A stretch of DNA of 64,000 nucleotides from contig CASEGL010000001.1 of NCBI GenBank assembly GCA_949287525.1, forward strand, positions 214,834-278,833, read 5' to 3'. The translations under genes were made by a program, and so were the position numbers. Below, piece by piece: positions 37,910 through 49,972 of the stretch (the first letter of the stretch is position 1; every line of letters starts with the position of its first letter). The notes beneath the pieces are model-generated. The model worked only from the letters and a program-made list of their open reading frames with translations, did no database searches and was not told the origin of the DNA. The DNA is from an uncultured Rikenellaceae bacterium (GTDB taxonomy: Bacteria > Bacteroidota > Bacteroidia > Bacteroidales > Rikenellaceae).

Positions 37910-38104
37910 ATGAAACTTATCCGTTACTTCAAAGATTCCTACTCGGAACTGGTTCATAAAGTTTCATGGACGCCAGTCAAAGAGCTGCAGAGTTTAGCAA
38001 TTACCGTCATGGTAGCTTCCTTGATATTCGCTGTGGTGATCCTGGCTATGGACTTTTCGTTCGAGAATATCATGAAAGTCGTTTACAGGTATTTGGCGAG
38101 GTAG
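37910..38104 (+). CDS. secE: Preprotein translocase subunit SecE
   Basis: The 64-residue subunit of the SecYEG channel has the conserved amphipathic part YSELVHKVSWTPVKELQSLAITVMVASLIFAVVILAMD with a single membrane helix. The short single-helix form is normal for Bacteroidetes. The in-frame ATG at 37862 falls inside tRNA-Trp, so the start is at 37910. Confidence 0.95.
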   Translation: MKLIRYFKDSYSELVHKVSWTPVKELQSLAITVMVASLIFAVVILAMDFSFENIMKVVYRYLAR

Positions 38105-38128
38105 TAATTCATTATCAGGTTACAGATC

Positions 38129-38692
38129 ATGAGTGAACAGAACGCCAAACAGTGGTATGTGATACGTGCCGTAGGCGGAAAGGAGAAAAAGGTGAAGGAG
38201 TACATCGAATCGATGGTTCGCAACTCGCACCTTGAAGAGTACATTTCGCAGGTGCTGATTCCTACCGAGAAGATCTATTCGATCCGAAACGGTAAGAAAA
38301 TCAGCAAGGAAAAGGTATCGTATCCGGGCTACGTACTTGTAGAAGCAGCGATGGTAGGAGAGATCCCGTACGTTCTTCGCAACACGCCCAACGTACTCGG
38401 CTTCCTCGGCGACTCCAAGGAGGAGAGCAAGCGCATGCTTGCGACGCCCCTGCGTCCGCAAGAAGTCGCTCGCATTCTCGGCAGGGTCGACGAATTGAGT
38501 CAGGGCGAGGAGGAAAACGAGACGCCTTTCTTTGTCGGCGAAACGGTCAAAGTTACCGATGGTCCCTTCTCGAGTTTCTCGGGGGTCATTGAAGCCGTTG
38601 ACAACGACCGCAAGAAGCTCACGGTTTCCGTGAAGATCTTCGGAAGAAAAACTCCGATGGAGTTGAGTTTCGTACAAGTTGAAAAAGAGTAA
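38129..38692 (+). CDS. nusG: Transcription termination/antitermination protein NusG
   Basis: The 187-residue factor binds RNA polymerase and Rho or S10. The NGN domain opens KQWYVIRAVGGKEKKVKEYIE and the KOW domain holds FFVGETVKVTDGPFSSFSGVIEAVDNDRKKLTVSVKIFGR. It sits between secE and rplK as usual. Confidence 0.98.
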   Translation: MSEQNAKQWYVIRAVGGKEKKVKEYIESMVRNSHLEEYISQVLIPTEKIYSIRNGKKISKEKVSYPGYVLVEAAMVGEIPYVLRNTPNVLGFLGDSKEESKRMLATPLRPQEVARILGRVDELSQGEEENETPFFVGETVKVTDGPFSSFSGVIEAVDNDRKKLTVSVKIFGRKTPMELSFVQVEKE

Positions 38693-38708
38693 TTAACCAA
38701 GGAAAACT

Positions 38709-39149
38709 ATGGCAAAAGAGGTTGCTGCATTTATTAAATTGCAGATCAAAGGTGGTGCCGCAAATCCTTCACCCCCCGTGGGTCCCGCGCTCGGTTCGAA
38801 GGGAGTCAATATCATGGACTTCTGCAAGCAGTTCAATGCGCGCACCCAGGACAAGGCAGGAAAGGTTCTTCCGGTCATCATCACCGTATATAGCGATAAG
38901 TCCTTCGACTTCGTCGTTAAACAGCCGCCTGTAGCCGTTCAGATCAAAGAAGCTGCCAAGATCAGCACCGCTTCTGCGGAACCGAACCGCAAGAAAGTAG
39001 GTCAGATCACCTGGGAGCAGGTAGAAGCTATCGCGAAAGACAAAATGAGCGATATGAACTGCTTTACGATCGAGTCGGCAATGCGCATGGTTGCCGGAAC
39101 GGCCCGCAGTATGGGTGTCAGCGTTGTCGGCGAATTTCCTAAAAAGTAA
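38709..39149 (+). CDS. rplK: 50S ribosomal protein L11
   Basis: The 146-residue protein has the proline-rich [26 protein letters not shown] and the RNA-binding C-terminus ending [17 protein letters not shown]. It is part of the GTPase-associated centre. Confidence 0.98.
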   Translation: MAKEVAAFIKLQIKGGAANPSPPVGPALGSKGVNIMDFCKQFNARTQDKAGKVLPVIITVYSDKSFDFVVKQPPVAVQIKEAAKISTASAEPNRKKVGQITWEQVEAIAKDKMSDMNCFTIESAMRMVAGTARSMGVSVVGEFPKK

Positions 39150-39163
39150 TTGAATAGACGAAG

Positions 39164-39862
39164 ATGAGTAAGCTGACCAAGAATAAAAAAGCAATGCTTG
39201 CGAAGGTCGAGCCGAACAAGCTGTACAAGCTGAGCGAGGCCGCCGAACTTCTGAAGGAGATTACCTTTACGAAATTCGATGCATCGGTGGACATGGACGT
39301 ACGTCTCGGCGTCGATCCTCGTAAAGCAAACCAGATGGTGAGGGGCGTCGTAACCCTTCCCCACGGTACCGGTAAAACGGTGCGTGTGCTCGTACTTTGT
39401 ACTCCCGATAAGGAGAACGAAGCCAAGGAGGCCGGAGCCGACTATGTAGGTCTGGACGAATACATCGAAAAAATCAAAGGCGGTTGGACCGATGTTGACA
39501 TCATCATCACCACGCCGAACGTAATGGCCAAAGTCGGTGCGCTGGGTCGTATCCTCGGTCCGCGCGGCTTGATGCCGAACCCCAAAACCGGTACGGTTAC
39601 CATGGAGGTAGGCAAAGCCGTAAAAGAGGTGAAAGCCGGTAAAATCGATTTCAAGGTCGACAAATACGGTATCATCCACTCCTCGATCGGTAAGGCATCT
39701 TTCTCTGCTGACCAGATCGCCGACAACGCGAAAGAGTTCCTCGGCACGATCCTCAAACTGAAGCCTGCCGCTGCTAAGGGTTCTTATATCATTAGCATCT
39801 ATCTCTCTTCGACAATGAGCTGCGGTTTACAGATAGATCCCAAATCAATTGACACGAAATAA
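39164..39862 (+). CDS. rplA: 50S ribosomal protein L1
   Basis: The 232-residue protein contains the L1 signature [20 protein letters not shown]1 forms the L1 stalk and can repress its own operon by binding a leader that mimics its rRNA site. The gene lies 14 bases after rplK. Confidence 0.98.
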   Translation: MSKLTKNKKAMLAKVEPNKLYKLSEAAELLKEITFTKFDASVDMDVRLGVDPRKANQMVRGVVTLPHGTGKTVRVLVLCTPDKENEAKEAGADYVGLDEYIEKIKGGWTDVDIIITTPNVMAKVGALGRILGPRGLMPNPKTGTVTMEVGKAVKEVKAGKIDFKVDKYGIIHSSIGKASFSADQIADNAKEFLGTILKLKPAAAKGSYIISIYLSSTMSCGLQIDPKSIDTK

Positions 39863-39876
39863 AAATTCCGACGACA

Positions 39877-40407
39877 ATGAACAGGGAAGAAAAAAGACAG
39901 ATCATCGAGTCTCTGGCCGCGAAGCTCAACGAATATCCGCACTTCTACATCACCGATATCGCCGATCTCAATGCCGAGCAGACGGCTGCGCTTCGTCGCC
40001 AGTGCTTCGAGAAAGAGGTCTGCCTGATGGTCGTGAAGAACACGCTGCTTGAGAAAGCCCTCGAATCCGTAAACAAAGCGGACGAGCAGCTCAAGGCCGT
40101 TCTGAACGGAACTACCTCGGTTATGTTCTCCGCTACGAACAAAGCGCCTGCCCAGGTCATCAAGGAGTTCCGCAAGAGCAATCCGCTCGGAAAACCGATC
40201 CTGAAAGCAGCTTTCGTAGAGGAATGCGTCTATGTAGGTGACCAGAACCTCGATATGCTCGTTGCGATCAAGAGTCGCGAGGAACTCATCGGGGACATCA
40301 TCGGACTGCTCCAGTCTCCGGCCAAGAACGTTATTTCCGCTCTTACCGGCGCTGCTGGACAGAAAGTTGCTGGCATCGTAAAAGCCCTCGAAGAGAGGAA
40401 CAATTAG
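39877..40407 (+). CDS. rplJ: 50S ribosomal protein L10
   Basis: The 176-residue stalk-base protein has the N-terminal RNA-binding part (MNREEKRQIIESLAAKLNEYPHFYITDIADLNAEQ) and a helical C-terminus that carries L7/L12 dimers. A 99-base A-rich spacer separates it from rplL. Confidence 0.97.
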   Translation: MNREEKRQIIESLAAKLNEYPHFYITDIADLNAEQTAALRRQCFEKEVCLMVVKNTLLEKALESVNKADEQLKAVLNGTTSVMFSATNKAPAQVIKEFRKSNPLGKPILKAAFVEECVYVGDQNLDMLVAIKSREELIGDIIGLLQSPAKNVISALTGAAGQKVAGIVKALEERNN

Positions 40408-40506
40408 CGGCAGACGGTTCCGGCGGCCCCGTGCAACACCAGGCTGCATAAAAGCCGGACAACCAAAAAAGCAAAACAATTAAAAACAAAATTAATCAAT
40501 ACGACA

Positions 40507-40887
40507 ATGGCAGACATCAAAAAATTAGCTGAAGAGTTGGTAAACCTGACAGTTAAGGAAGTAACCGAATTGGCCGCTATTCTGAAAGACGAGTACGGCA
40601 TCGAACCTGCAGCCGCAGCAGTTGCAGTTGCAGCAGCTCCCGTAGCAGGTGCAGCTGAAGGAGGTGCAGCCGAGAAATCCACTTACGACGTTGTCCTGAC
40701 CAGCGCAGGCCAGGCAAAAGTAGGCGTAATCAAAGTCGTTAAGGAAATCACCGGTCTGGGTCTGAAAGAGGCTAAAGACCTCGTAGACGGCGCTCCGAAA
40801 GCCATCAAAGAGGGTGTTTCCAAAGAGGAAGCCGAGTCTATCAAATCGCAACTCGAAGAGGCTGGAGCTGAGGTTGAACTTAAATAA
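40507..40887 (+). CDS. rplL: 50S ribosomal protein L7/L12
   Basis: The 126-residue stalk protein has an N-terminal dimerisation domain, an Ala-rich hinge ([23 protein letters not shown]) and the factor-binding C-terminal domain ([28 protein letters not shown]). A strong terminator follows. Confidence 0.98.
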   Translation: MADIKKLAEELVNLTVKEVTELAAILKDEYGIEPAAAAVAVAAAPVAGAAEGGAAEKSTYDVVLTSAGQAKVGVIKVVKEITGLGLKEAKDLVDGAPKAIKEGVSKEEAESIKSQLEEAGAEVELK

Positions 40888-40918
40888 GTTCATAACCTCC
40901 GGTTTCAGGACATATTCA

Positions 40919-40955
40919 GGTATAGAGTCTAGCAATAGACTCTATGCCTTTTGTC
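40919..40955 (+). terminator. rplL terminator
   Basis: GGTATAGAGTCTA pairs with TAGACTCTATGCC (13 bp) across a GCAA loop, followed by TTTTGTCGTTTTTTTT. It would separate or attenuate the ribosomal-protein genes from rpoBC. Confidence 0.85.
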
Positions 40956-41448
40956 GTTTTTTTTGCATATCGTTTGCCGGCCTGCCCGAAACGGGGAGAT
41001 AACCATCAGATGGTCAAAACGATAAGCATCCCAACGGCGACAAAACGAGAATCGCTGCGCTGCAAAGACAGCCATATCGCCCCTCGCCGGACAAAGAGGG
41101 GCGGATCGGACGGGGAACTCCCGTTTCGCAGCCATTCCCGGCAAACGATTCCCCCGCCGCATCTTTGGAAGGAAACGGAATCGTTCCCACCGAACCGGCA
41201 CGCGCAAATGCTTTCCGCACCGCGGGCCGTACATACAACGGGTTTGACGCGCCGTGCGCCAAACATCGCAACAGAGCGGGACACAGGCAAACGCGAGCCG
41301 CCTGCCGAGCGACGAAGACTCGAAATAGGAGCAGGAATGCCACCGGATTGTCTGGGACACCGATAGACGCAAACTTATCTTGGATTAGCATGTGCTACCC
41401 GCTACGGGCCAGAGGCCGTAGGGGACAACTCAAAAACAGATTTGTTAC
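40956..41448. other. Long rplL-rpoB spacer
   Basis: I see no gene. It contains a GCCCCTC/GAGGGGC stem (41079-41085 with 41096-41102) and, 30 bases before rpoB, a near-perfect hairpin around 41402-41421 (CTACGGGCC/GGCCGTAG with one bulge). A weak -7-like TATCTTGG is near 41376. rpoBC probably starts its own transcript here. Confidence 0.45.
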
Positions 41449-44400
41449 ATGTCCTTAAAAACAAATAACCCGAGAATAAGCTTCTCTTCCATCAAGAAAA
41501 GGATGCCCTATCCCGACTTTTTGGAGATTCAGCTAAAATCATTCCACGATTTTTTCCAACTGGATACGACGGCAGAGAACCGCAAGAACGAGGGTCTCTA
41601 CAAAGTATTCACGGAAAATTTCCCGATAACCGATACCCGGAACAACTTCGTTCTGGAGTTCATCGATTATTACATCGACCCGCCGCGCTACTCGATCGAG
41701 GAGTGTCTGGAACGCGGTCTGACCTATAGCGTACCGCTGAAAGCAAAGCTGAAGCTTTACTGTACAGACTCGGAGCATGAAGATTTCGACACGGTAGTAC
41801 AGGATGTCTATTTCGGAACGATCCCGTACATGACCCCGCGCGGCACCTTCGTCATCAACGGAGCCGAGCGTGTCATCGTATCGCAGCTTCACCGTTCGCC
41901 GGGCGTATTCTTCGGGCAAAGCGTACACACCAACGGAACGAAACTCTACTCCGCCCGTATCATCCCCTTCAAGGGATCGTGGATCGAGTTCGCGACGGAC
42001 ATCAACAACGTGATGTACGCCTACATCGACCGTAAGAAGAAATTGCCCGTCACCACCCTGCTGCGCGCCATCGGTTACGAGAACGACCAGCAGATCCTGG
42101 AGATCTTCGACCTCGCGGACGAGGTGAAGGTGAACCGCGCCAACCTCAAGAAGGCGGTGGGCCGGAAACTGGCTGCGAGAGTCCTCAGCACTTGGGTGGA
42201 AGATTTTGTGGACGAGGACACCGGCGAGGTGGTATCCATCGAGCGTAACGATGTCATCATCGACCGCGAGACGGTGCTGGAAGCCGACGACATCGACAGC
42301 ATTATCGAGAGCGGTGCCAAGAGCATCCTCCTTCACAAGGAGAACGCAACGGGCAACGACTACTCCATTATATACAATACCCTGCAGAAGGATCCCTGCA
42401 ACTCGGAGAAAGAGGCCGTTGTCTATATCTACAGACAGCTGCGCAACTCCGAACCGCCGGATGAGGCAACGGCTCGCGACGTGATCGACAAGCTGTTCTT
42501 CTCCGACAAACGCTACGACCTGGGTGACGTGGGCCGTTTCCGGATCAACAAGAAGCTGAATCTGGACATCGATCCCGAAATCCGGGTGCTGACCCGCGAG
42601 GACATGATCGCGATCATCAAATACCTGATCTCGCTCATCAACTCCAAAACGGATGTGGACGATATCGACCACCTGAGCAACCGTCGCGTGAGAACGGTAG
42701 GCGAACAGCTCTCCAACCAGTTCTCCGTCGGCTTCGTGCGCATGGCCCGTACCATCCGCGAACGCATGAACGTGCGCGACAACGAGGTCTTCACGCCGAT
42801 CGACCTGATCAACGCCAAGACCCTTTCGAGCGTTATCAACTCGTTCTTCGGAACCAACCAGCTCTCGCAGTTCATGGACCAGATCAACCCGCTGGCCGAG
42901 ATGACGCACAAGCGCCGTCTGTCGGCTCTGGGTCCGGGCGGTCTGTCGCGTGACCGTGCCGGTTTCGAAGTGCGAGACGTACACTATACCCACTACGGCC
43001 GTCTCTGCCCGATCGAGACCCCTGAGGGACCGAACATCGGTCTGATCTCGTCGCTGTGCGTTTACGCCAAGGTCAGCGACATGGGCTTCATCGAGACTCC
43101 CTACCGCAAGGTGGTGGACGGCAAGGTGGACATGAAGGACGAGGACATCGTCTATCTGAGCGCCGAGGAGGAGGAAGGACTCGTCATCGCACAGGCTACG
43201 GCCGGTATTGATGCCGACGGCAATTTCGAGAACCCCGACCGCATCAAGGCCCGTGTGGAGGCCGACTTCCCCACCGTGACGGCTGATCAGGTCAATCTCG
43301 TGGACGTGGCGCCGAACCAGATCGCCTCGATCGCGGCCAGCCTGATCCCGTTCCTCGAACACGACGACGCCAACCGAGCCCTGATGGGTTCGAACATGAT
43401 GCGCCAGGCCGTACCGCTGATCAACCCCGAAGCGCCGATCGTGGGTACCGGTCTGGAACTCGACATGATGCGCGACAGCCGCATCCAGGTGGTTGCCGAA
43501 ACCACCGGCGAGGTGGTCTTCGCCGATGCCCAGCAGATCCAAGTCCGCTACGACCGCTCGCATGACGAGCGTCTGGTCAGCTTCGATCCGGAAATCACGA
43601 CCTACATCCTGCCGCGGTACCGCAAGACGAACCAGAACATGTCCATCACCCTGCGCCCGACGGTCATGCAGGGCGACAAGGTGACCAAAGGCCAGCTGCT
43701 GACCGAGGGTTACTCAACGGACAACGGCGAACTTGCCCTGGGTCGCAACCTGAAGGTGGCCTTCATGCCCTGGAAGGGTTACAACTTCGAGGATGCCATC
43801 GTGATCTCGGAGCGCCTCGTGCGCGAAGACCTCTTCACGTCGGTTCACGTGGACGAATACATCATGGAAGTCCGCGAGACCAAACGTGGCATGGAGGAAC
43901 TGACCTCGGATATTCCGAACGTCAGCGAGGACGCCACGAAGGATCTGGACGAAAACGGTATCATCCGCATCGGCGCGAATGTCAAACCGGGCGACATCCT
44001 GATCGGCAAGATCACCCCGAAGGGTGAGAGCGATCCAAGTCCGGAGGAGAAACTGCTGCGCGCCATCTTCGGCGACAAGGCCGGCGACGTGAAGGATGCT
44101 TCGCTCAAGGCTCAGCCTTCGCTCTACGGCGTAGTCATCGACAAGAAGCTCTTCAGCCGCGCCAACAAGGACAACAAGAAAGGCAAACAGAGCGAGAAGG
44201 CCCAGCTCGACAAGATCGACGCCCAGTTCGCAAAAGATGCCGCCGCCCTCAAGGCAATCCTCGTGGACAAGTTGTGGACGATCCTGAAGGACAAGACCAC
44301 GCAGGGCATCAAGGATTACCTCGGCGCCGAACTCTACGCCAAAGGGGCGAAGTTCAGCCGCCGCATGCTGGAAGAGATCGACTATCTGGACCTCAATACG

Positions 44401-45267
44401 GACAAATGGGTGGGCGACGCCCACACCGACTATCTGGTGGGCCAGACGATCAACAACTATATTATCAAATACAAGGAACTCGACGCCAAAGTCAAACGCG
44501 AGAAATACAACCTCACCAACGGTGACGAGTTGCCCGCCGGCATCATCCAGCTGGCCAAGGTCTACATCGCCAAGAAGCGTAAGCTGAAAGTGGGTGACAA
44601 GATGGCCGGCCGTCACGGTAACAAGGGTATCGTGGCCAAGGTGGTCCGCGACGAGGACATGCCGTTCCTCGACGACGGTACGATCGTGGACATCGTGCTG
44701 AACCCGCTGGGTGTGCCTTCGCGTATGAACCTGGGTCAGATCTACGAGACGGTACTCGGATGGGCCGGCCGCGAACTGGGTCTGAAGTTCGCCACCCCGA
44801 TCTTCGACGGTGCCACGCTCGACGAGATCAACGAGTACACGGCCAAGGCAGGCGTACCGCGCAGCGGACGCACCTACCTGCGCGACGGCGGCACGGGCGA
44901 ACGTTTCGACCAGCCGGCTACCGTGGGTGTGATCTACATGCTGAAGCTGGGTCACATGATCGACGACAAGATGCACGCCCGTTCGATCGGTCCGTACTCG
45001 CTCATCACGCAGCAGCCGCTGGGCGGTAAGGCTCAGTTCGGCGGTCAGCGATTCGGAGAGATGGAGGTCTGGGCGCTGGAGGCATTCGGCGCAGCCAACA
45101 TCCTGCAGGAGATCCTGACCATCAAGAGTGATGACGTCATGGGCCGTGCCAAGGCTTACGAGGCGATCGTCAAGGGCGACAACCTGCCGCCCGCCGGTAT
45201 TCCCGAGTCGCTCAACGTCCTGCTGCACGAGTTGCGCGGTCTGGCACTGAGCGTCAAACTGGAGTAG
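41449..45267 (+). CDS. rpoB: RNA polymerase beta subunit
   Basis: The 1272-residue catalytic subunit matches the length of Bacteroidetes RpoB. The rifampicin region reads [68 protein letters not shown], with wild-type-like residues in the main resistance positions. The lysine-rich insertion ([16 protein letters not shown]) is in the usual lineage-specific position. [12 protein letters not shown] near the end is the active-site loop. Confidence 0.99.
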   Translation: MSLKTNNPRISFSSIKKRMPYPDFLEIQLKSFHDFFQLDTTAENRKNEGLYKVFTENFPITDTRNNFVLEFIDYYIDPPRYSIEECLERGLTYSVPLKAKLKLYCTDSEHEDFDTVVQDVYFGTIPYMTPRGTFVINGAERVIVSQLHRSPGVFFGQSVHTNGTKLYSARIIPFKGSWIEFATDINNVMYAYIDRKKKLPVTTLLRAIGYENDQQILEIFDLADEVKVNRANLKKAVGRKLAARVLSTWVEDFVDEDTGEVVSIERNDVIIDRETVLEADDIDSIIESGAKSILLHKENATGNDYSIIYNTLQKDPCNSEKEAVVYIYRQLRNSEPPDEATARDVIDKLFFSDKRYDLGDVGRFRINKKLNLDIDPEIRVLTREDMIAIIKYLISLINSKTDVDDIDHLSNRRVRTVGEQLSNQFSVGFVRMARTIRERMNVRDNEVFTPIDLINAKTLSSVINSFFGTNQLSQFMDQINPLAEMTHKRRLSALGPGGLSRDRAGFEVRDVHYTHYGRLCPIETPEGPNIGLISSLCVYAKVSDMGFIETPYRKVVDGKVDMKDEDIVYLSAEEEEGLVIAQATAGIDADGNFENPDRIKARVEADFPTVTADQVNLVDVAPNQIASIAASLIPFLEHDDANRALMGSNMMRQAVPLINPEAPIVGTGLELDMMRDSRIQVVAETTGEVVFADAQQIQVRYDRSHDERLVSFDPEITTYILPRYRKTNQNMSITLRPTVMQGDKVTKGQLLTEGYSTDNGELALGRNLKVAFMPWKGYNFEDAIVISERLVREDLFTSVHVDEYIMEVRETKRGMEELTSDIPNVSEDATKDLDENGIIRIGANVKPGDILIGKITPKGESDPSPEEKLLRAIFGDKAGDVKDASLKAQPSLYGVVIDKKLFSRANKDNKKGKQSEKAQLDKIDAQFAKDAAALKAILVDKLWTILKDKTTQGIKDYLGAELYAKGAKFSRRMLEEIDYLDLNTDKWVGDAHTDYLVGQTINNYIIKYKELDAKVKREKYNLTNGDELPAGIIQLAKVYIAKKRKLKVGDKMAGRHGNKGIVAKVVRDEDMPFLDDGTIVDIVLNPLGVPSRMNLGQIYETVLGWAGRELGLKFATPIFDGATLDEINEYTAKAGVPRSGRTYLRDGGTGERFDQPATVGVIYMLKLGHMIDDKMHARSIGPYSLITQQPLGGKAQFGGQRFGEMEVWALEAFGAANILQEILTIKSDDVMGRAKAYEAIVKGDNLPPAGIPESLNVLLHELRGLALSVKLE

Positions 45268-45280
45268 GCTGATAACCGCC

Positions 45281-45344
45281 TTCGTCCGATGCCCGGCAGC
45301 GGGCATCGGACGAAGTCTGCGGACCTGCCGACCGGTTCGGCAGG
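45281..45344 (+). promoter_or_regulatory. Two hairpins in the rpoB-rpoC spacer
   Basis: A perfect 15-bp stem (45281-45295 with 45300-45314, loop GCAG) is followed by a perfect 8-bp stem (45324-45331 with 45337-45344). Neither has a T-tract, so they are not ordinary terminators. Confidence 0.7.
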
Positions 45345-45411
45345 CGTCGGGAGAAGAAGCCCCCGGGCCGATTCTCCGCATGTCGGATAATATTAGAAAG
45401 CGAAAGATAAT

Positions 45412-48400
45412 ATGTCAATTAAGAAAGACAACAAGCCCACGAGTTTCAGCAAAATCTCGATCGGATTGGCATCGCCGGAGGAAATCCTCGAAAATTCGAG
45501 CGGCGAGGTTCTGAAACCGGAAACCATAAACTACCGTACCTACAAACCGGAACGGGACGGCCTCTTCTGCGAGCGCATCTTCGGTCCGGTGAAGGACTAC
45601 GAGTGTCATTGCGGCAAGTACAAACGGATCCGTTACAAGGGTATCGTCTGCGACCGATGCGGTGTGGAGGTGACCGAGAAGAAGGTACGCCGCGAGCGTA
45701 TGGGTCACATCTCGCTGGTCGTTCCGGTGGTGCATATCTGGTACTTCCGTTCGTTGCCGTCCAAGATCGGCTACCTGCTCGGCATTCCGACCAAGATGCT
45801 CGACGCGGTGATCTACTACGAACGCTACATTGTCGTACAGCCGGGTGCCGCCGCCGAACTGGGCGTGTCGGAGAAAGACCTGCTGGCCGAAAAGGAATAT
45901 CTCGACATCGTGGCTCAGCTGCCCAAGGGCAACGCCCAGCTCGATGACGACGACCCCAACAAATTCATCGCCCTGATGGGTGCCGAGGCAATCGACCTGA
46001 TGCTGCGCCGTCTGGATCTCGACTCGCTCTCCTACTCGCTGCGCCACAAGGCCAGCACGGAGACCTCGCAGCAGCGCAAGGCCGAGGCCCTCAAACGACT
46101 GCACATCATCGAGGCATTCCGCGAATCGAAGGAGATCAACAAACCGGAGTGGATGGTACTGAAGGTGATCCCCGTAATCCCGCCGGAGTTGCGCCCGCTC
46201 GTTCCGCTGGACGGCGGCCGTTTCGCCACGTCGGACCTGAACGACCTCTACCGCCGCGTCATCATCCGCAACAACCGTCTGAAACGACTCATCGAAATCA
46301 AGGCTCCGGAGGTGATCCTGCGCAACGAGAAGCGTATGCTGCAGGAGGCCGTGGACAGCCTGTTCGACAACTCGCGCAAGAACAATGCCGTGAAGACCGA
46401 GAGCAACCGTCCGCTGAAATCGCTCAGCGACAGCCTCAAGGGTAAACAGGGTCGCTTCCGTCAGAACCTGCTGGGTAAACGTGTGGACTACTCCGCCCGT
46501 TCGGTTATCGTCGTAGGTCCTGAACTGAAGATGCACGAGATGGGTATCCCGAAGGATATGGCCGCCGAGCTCTACAAACCGTTCATCATCCGCAAACTCA
46601 TCGAGCGCGGCATCGTGAAGACGGTCAAGTCGGCCAAGAAGATCATCGACCGCAAGGATCCGGTAATTTGGGATATTCTGGAGAACGTCATCAAGGGTCA
46701 CCCCGTACTGATGAACCGTGCTCCTACGCTGCACCGACTCGGTATCCAGGCATTCCAGCCCAAGCTGATCGAGGGTAAGGCACTCCAGCTCCACCCGCTG
46801 GCTTGTACCGCATTCAACGCCGACTTCGACGGTGACCAGATGGCCGTGCACCTGCCGCTGGGCAACGCCGCCATCCTGGAGGCGCAGATCCTCATGTTGG
46901 GTTCGCACAACATCCTGAACCCCGCCAACGGCGCGCCGATCACCGTGCCTTCGCAGGACATGGTCCTCGGTCTGTACTACATCACCAAACCGCGCCCGGG
47001 AGCCAAGGGCGAAGGCCTCGTGTTCTACGGTCCGGAGGAGGCGATCATCGCCTACAACGAAGGCCGCGCCGACCTGCACGCCAAGGTGAGCGTGATGGTC
47101 GATACGGTGGACGAGGAGGGCAACCCGAAACGCGAACTGATCAAGGAGACCACCATCGGCCGTATCATCTTCAACCAGGTGGTACCGAAAGAAGTGGGCT
47201 ATATCAATACGCTGCTTAAGAAGAAAAACCTGCGCGACATCATCGGTCTGGTGATGAAGAAGGCCGGTGCCGACAAGGCTGCCGTCTTCCTCGACGACAT
47301 CAAGGCGCTCGGTTACCAGATGGCCTTCAAGGGCGGTCTGTCGTTCAACCTCGACGCCGTGCTGATCCCCGAGGAGAAGGAGAAACTGGTGCGCGAGGGT
47401 TACGAGAAAGTCGACGAGGTGTACGAAAGCTACAACATGGGCTTCATCACCAACAACGAGCGTTACAACCAGGTGATCGACATCTGGACCCGTGTGAACT
47501 CGGAACTGACCGAGACCGTGTCGCGTCAGCTCGAAGCCGACATGGACGGTTTCAACCCGGTATTCATGATGCTGGATTCGGGAGCGCGTGGTTCGCGCGA
47601 GCAGATCCGTCAGCTCTCCGGTATGCGTGGTCTGATGGCCAAGCCGCAGAAGTCCGGTGCCGAAGGCGGTCAGGTCATCGAGAACCCGATTCTGTCGAAC
47701 TTCAAGGAGGGTCTGTCGGTGCTGGAGTACTTCATCTCCACGCACGGTGCCCGTAAGGGTCTTGCCGATACCGCACTGAAGACGGCCGACGCCGGTTACC
47801 TGACCCGTCGTCTGGTGGACGTAGCCAACGACGTGATCGTGAACGAGGAGGACTGCGGCACGCTCCGCGGTCTGACGGCAACGGCCACCAAGCGCAACGA
47901 AGCCATCGTACAGATGCTCTACGAGAAGATCCTCGGCCGTGTAGCCCTGCACGACGTGATCCACCCGCTCACGGGCGACATCATCGTCCGCGCCGGCGAG
48001 GAGATCACCGAGGAGGCTGCCGAGATCATCGAGAAGTCGCCGATCGAACAGGTCGAGATCCGTTCGGCCCTTACCTGTGAATCGCGCCACGGCGTCTGCG
48101 CCAAATGTTACGGCCGCAACCTCGCCACGGGCCGCATGGTTCAGAAGGGCGAGACGGTCGGCGTCATCGCCGCACAGAGTATCGGTGAGCCTGGTACGCA
48201 GCTGACCCTCCGTACGTTCCACGTCGGTGGTGTGGCCAGCGGTTCGGCAGTAGACAACCAGGTCGTTGCCCGTTACGGCGGCCGTCTGGAGATCGACGAC
48301 CTGAAGGTCATCAAACACAAGAACAAAGAGGGCGAGGAGGTGAACATCGTCGTGAGCCGTCTGGCCGAGATGCGCATCGTGGACAACCACACGGACATCG

Positions 48401-49674
48401 TCCTCTATACGCATAACGTTCCCTACGGCGCGCTGCTCTACAAGTTCGACGGCGACCAGATCGAGAACGGCGACGTGATCTGCGAATGGGATCCGTTCAA
48501 CGCCGTCATCATCTCCGAGTTCGACGGTAAGATCGCCTTCGAGAACATCATCGAGGGTGTCACCTACCGCGAGGAGTCGGATGAGCAGACCGGTCTGCGC
48601 GAGAAGGTGATCATCGAGAGCCGAGACAAGACGAAGAACCCCGTGATCCGCATCCTCGACAACGACGGTCTGGAACTGAAGCAGTACAACCTGCCGGTAG
48701 GCGCCCACATCGTCGTGAAGGAGAACGCCAAGATCATGGCTGGCGATACGCTCATCAAGATGCCGCGTGCATTCGGCAACGCAGGCGATATCACGGGTGG
48801 TCTGCCCCGAGTTACGGAGCTGTTCGAAGCCCGCAACCCGTCGAACCCCGCCATCGTGTCGGAAATCGACGGCGAGGTATCGTTCGGCAAGATCAAACGC
48901 GGTAACCGCGAGATCGTCATCACCTCGAAGGGCGGCGACATCCGCCGGTACCTGGTACCGCTGTCGCGTCAGATCCTCGTCCAGGAGAACGACTACGTGA
49001 AGGCCGGCATGCCGCTCTCGGACGGCGCCATCACACCGAGCGACATCCTGGCGATCCTCGGTCCGACCAAGGTACAGGAGTACATCGTGAACGAGGTGCA
49101 GGAGGTGTACCGCGGCCAGGGTGTGAAGATCAACGACAAGCACTTCGAGATCATCGTCCGCCAGATGATGAACAAGGTGCAGATCCTCGATCCGGGCGAC
49201 ACGCGCTTCCTCGAGGAGCAGGTGGTGGACAAATGGGAGTTCATGGAGGAGAACGACTCGCTCTACGACAAGGTGGTCGTTACCGATGCCGGCGACTCGC
49301 AGAACGTCCAGCCCGGCCAGATCATCTCGGTTCGCAAGCTGCGTGACGAGAACTCGATCCTCAAACGCAAGGATCAGAAACTGGTCGAGGTCCGCGACAT
49401 CGTTCCGGCCACGTCGAGCCAGATTCTGCAGGGTATCACCCGCGCCGCATTGCAGACGAGCAGCTTCATGTCGGCCGCCTCGTTCCAGGAGACGACCAAG
49501 GTGCTGAACGAAGCCGCCATCTACGGCAAGGTCGATCCGCTGGCCAACCTGAAGGAGAACGTCATCTGCGGTCACCTGATCCCTGCCGGAACGGGCGTCC
49601 GCGACTGGGACAACGTCCTGGTCGGTTCCAAGGAGGACTACGATAATCTGAAAGCCGGTTCGGAGACGAAATAA
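45412..49674 (+). CDS. rpoC: RNA polymerase beta' subunit
   Basis: The 1420-residue subunit has the N-terminal zinc site ([20 protein letters not shown]) and the catalytic [12 protein letters not shown] with three Asp residues at 471, 473 and 475. The second zinc site is in [19 protein letters not shown], and the trigger-loop and jaw region continue to the C-terminus. A very strong terminator follows. Confidence 0.99.
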   Translation: MSIKKDNKPTSFSKISIGLASPEEILENSSGEVLKPETINYRTYKPERDGLFCERIFGPVKDYECHCGKYKRIRYKGIVCDRCGVEVTEKKVRRERMGHISLVVPVVHIWYFRSLPSKIGYLLGIPTKMLDAVIYYERYIVVQPGAAAELGVSEKDLLAEKEYLDIVAQLPKGNAQLDDDDPNKFIALMGAEAIDLMLRRLDLDSLSYSLRHKASTETSQQRKAEALKRLHIIEAFRESKEINKPEWMVLKVIPVIPPELRPLVPLDGGRFATSDLNDLYRRVIIRNNRLKRLIEIKAPEVILRNEKRMLQEAVDSLFDNSRKNNAVKTESNRPLKSLSDSLKGKQGRFRQNLLGKRVDYSARSVIVVGPELKMHEMGIPKDMAAELYKPFIIRKLIERGIVKTVKSAKKIIDRKDPVIWDILENVIKGHPVLMNRAPTLHRLGIQAFQPKLIEGKALQLHPLACTAFNADFDGDQMAVHLPLGNAAILEAQILMLGSHNILNPANGAPITVPSQDMVLGLYYITKPRPGAKGEGLVFYGPEEAIIAYNEGRADLHAKVSVMVDTVDEEGNPKRELIKETTIGRIIFNQVVPKEVGYINTLLKKKNLRDIIGLVMKKAGADKAAVFLDDIKALGYQMAFKGGLSFNLDAVLIPEEKEKLVREGYEKVDEVYESYNMGFITNNERYNQVIDIWTRVNSELTETVSRQLEADMDGFNPVFMMLDSGARGSREQIRQLSGMRGLMAKPQKSGAEGGQVIENPILSNFKEGLSVLEYFISTHGARKGLADTALKTADAGYLTRRLVDVANDVIVNEEDCGTLRGLTATATKRNEAIVQMLYEKILGRVALHDVIHPLTGDIIVRAGEEITEEAAEIIEKSPIEQVEIRSALTCESRHGVCAKCYGRNLATGRMVQKGETVGVIAAQSIGEPGTQLTLRTFHVGGVASGSAVDNQVVARYGGRLEIDDLKVIKHKNKEGEEVNIVVSRLAEMRIVDNHTDIVLYTHNVPYGALLYKFDGDQIENGDVICEWDPFNAVIISEFDGKIAFENIIEGVTYREESDEQTGLREKVIIESRDKTKNPVIRILDNDGLELKQYNLPVGAHIVVKENAKIMAGDTLIKMPRAFGNAGDITGGLPRVTELFEARNPSNPAIVSEIDGEVSFGKIKRGNREIVITSKGGDIRRYLVPLSRQILVQENDYVKAGMPLSDGAITPSDILAILGPTKVQEYIVNEVQEVYRGQGVKINDKHFEIIVRQMMNKVQILDPGDTRFLEEQVVDKWEFMEENDSLYDKVVVTDAGDSQNVQPGQIISVRKLRDENSILKRKDQKLVEVRDIVPATSSQILQGITRAALQTSSFMSAASFQETTKVLNEAAIYGKVDPLANLKENVICGHLIPAGTGVRDWDNVLVGSKEDYDNLKAGSETK

Positions 49675-49697
49675 TCCGAACGGCCGCATACACAGGC

Positions 49698-49739
49698 ATT
49701 GGAGCCGGCTTCCTGACTGAAGCCGGCTCCAATTTTTTT
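49698..49739 (+). terminator. rpoBC terminator
   Basis: A perfect 15-bp stem (49698-49712 with 49719-49733, ATTGGAGCCGGCTTC) and seven T residues. Confidence 0.95.
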
Positions 49740-49745
49740 ATGCCA

Positions 49746-49860
49746 TTCTATCCCCAACGCCTGCTCTGATCTGCTCTGATCTGTCCTGTCCTACCCTGCC
49801 TTGCCCCGTCCTGCCTTGTCCTGCCGCCCTTGCCCAGTCCTGTCCTGCCCGCCCTTGCCG
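49746..49860. repeat. Pentanucleotide pyrimidine-rich array, copy 2
   Basis: Units TTCTA-TCCCC (49746-49755), then thirteen units in exact 5-base register from 49761 to 49825 (CTGCT CTGAT CTGCT CTGAT CTGTC CTGTC CTACC CTGCC TTGCC CCGTC CTGCC TTGTC CTGCC), then a shifted block to 49860. It shares the TTCTA-TCCC units and CCTG core with the array at 176-260. It lies between the rpoC terminator and the eno terminator. Confidence 0.78.
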
Positions 49861-49972
49861 CCCCTCCTGCCTGCGCCGGATTGCCATCATGGGATGGGAA
49901 TCATGCCGTTCCAACGACCGCACCAGTAGCCCCCTCCGCCCATCTCCCTCCGCCGCCGCTCTCGTCCGGCCA

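Noticed and set aside
40956..41448. Small protein genes in the rplL-rpoB spacer
   Set aside because: Several overlapping frames exist on both strands, but none has a plausible start context, promoter or recognisable product.
45415..49689. A 1424-codon open frame antisense to the whole of rpoC
   Set aside because: It mirrors rpoC almost end to end, its product resembles no family, and GC-rich, strongly biased codon use removes stop codons from this antisense frame. The same explains long antisense frames over rpoB, pckA, eno and ppk1.
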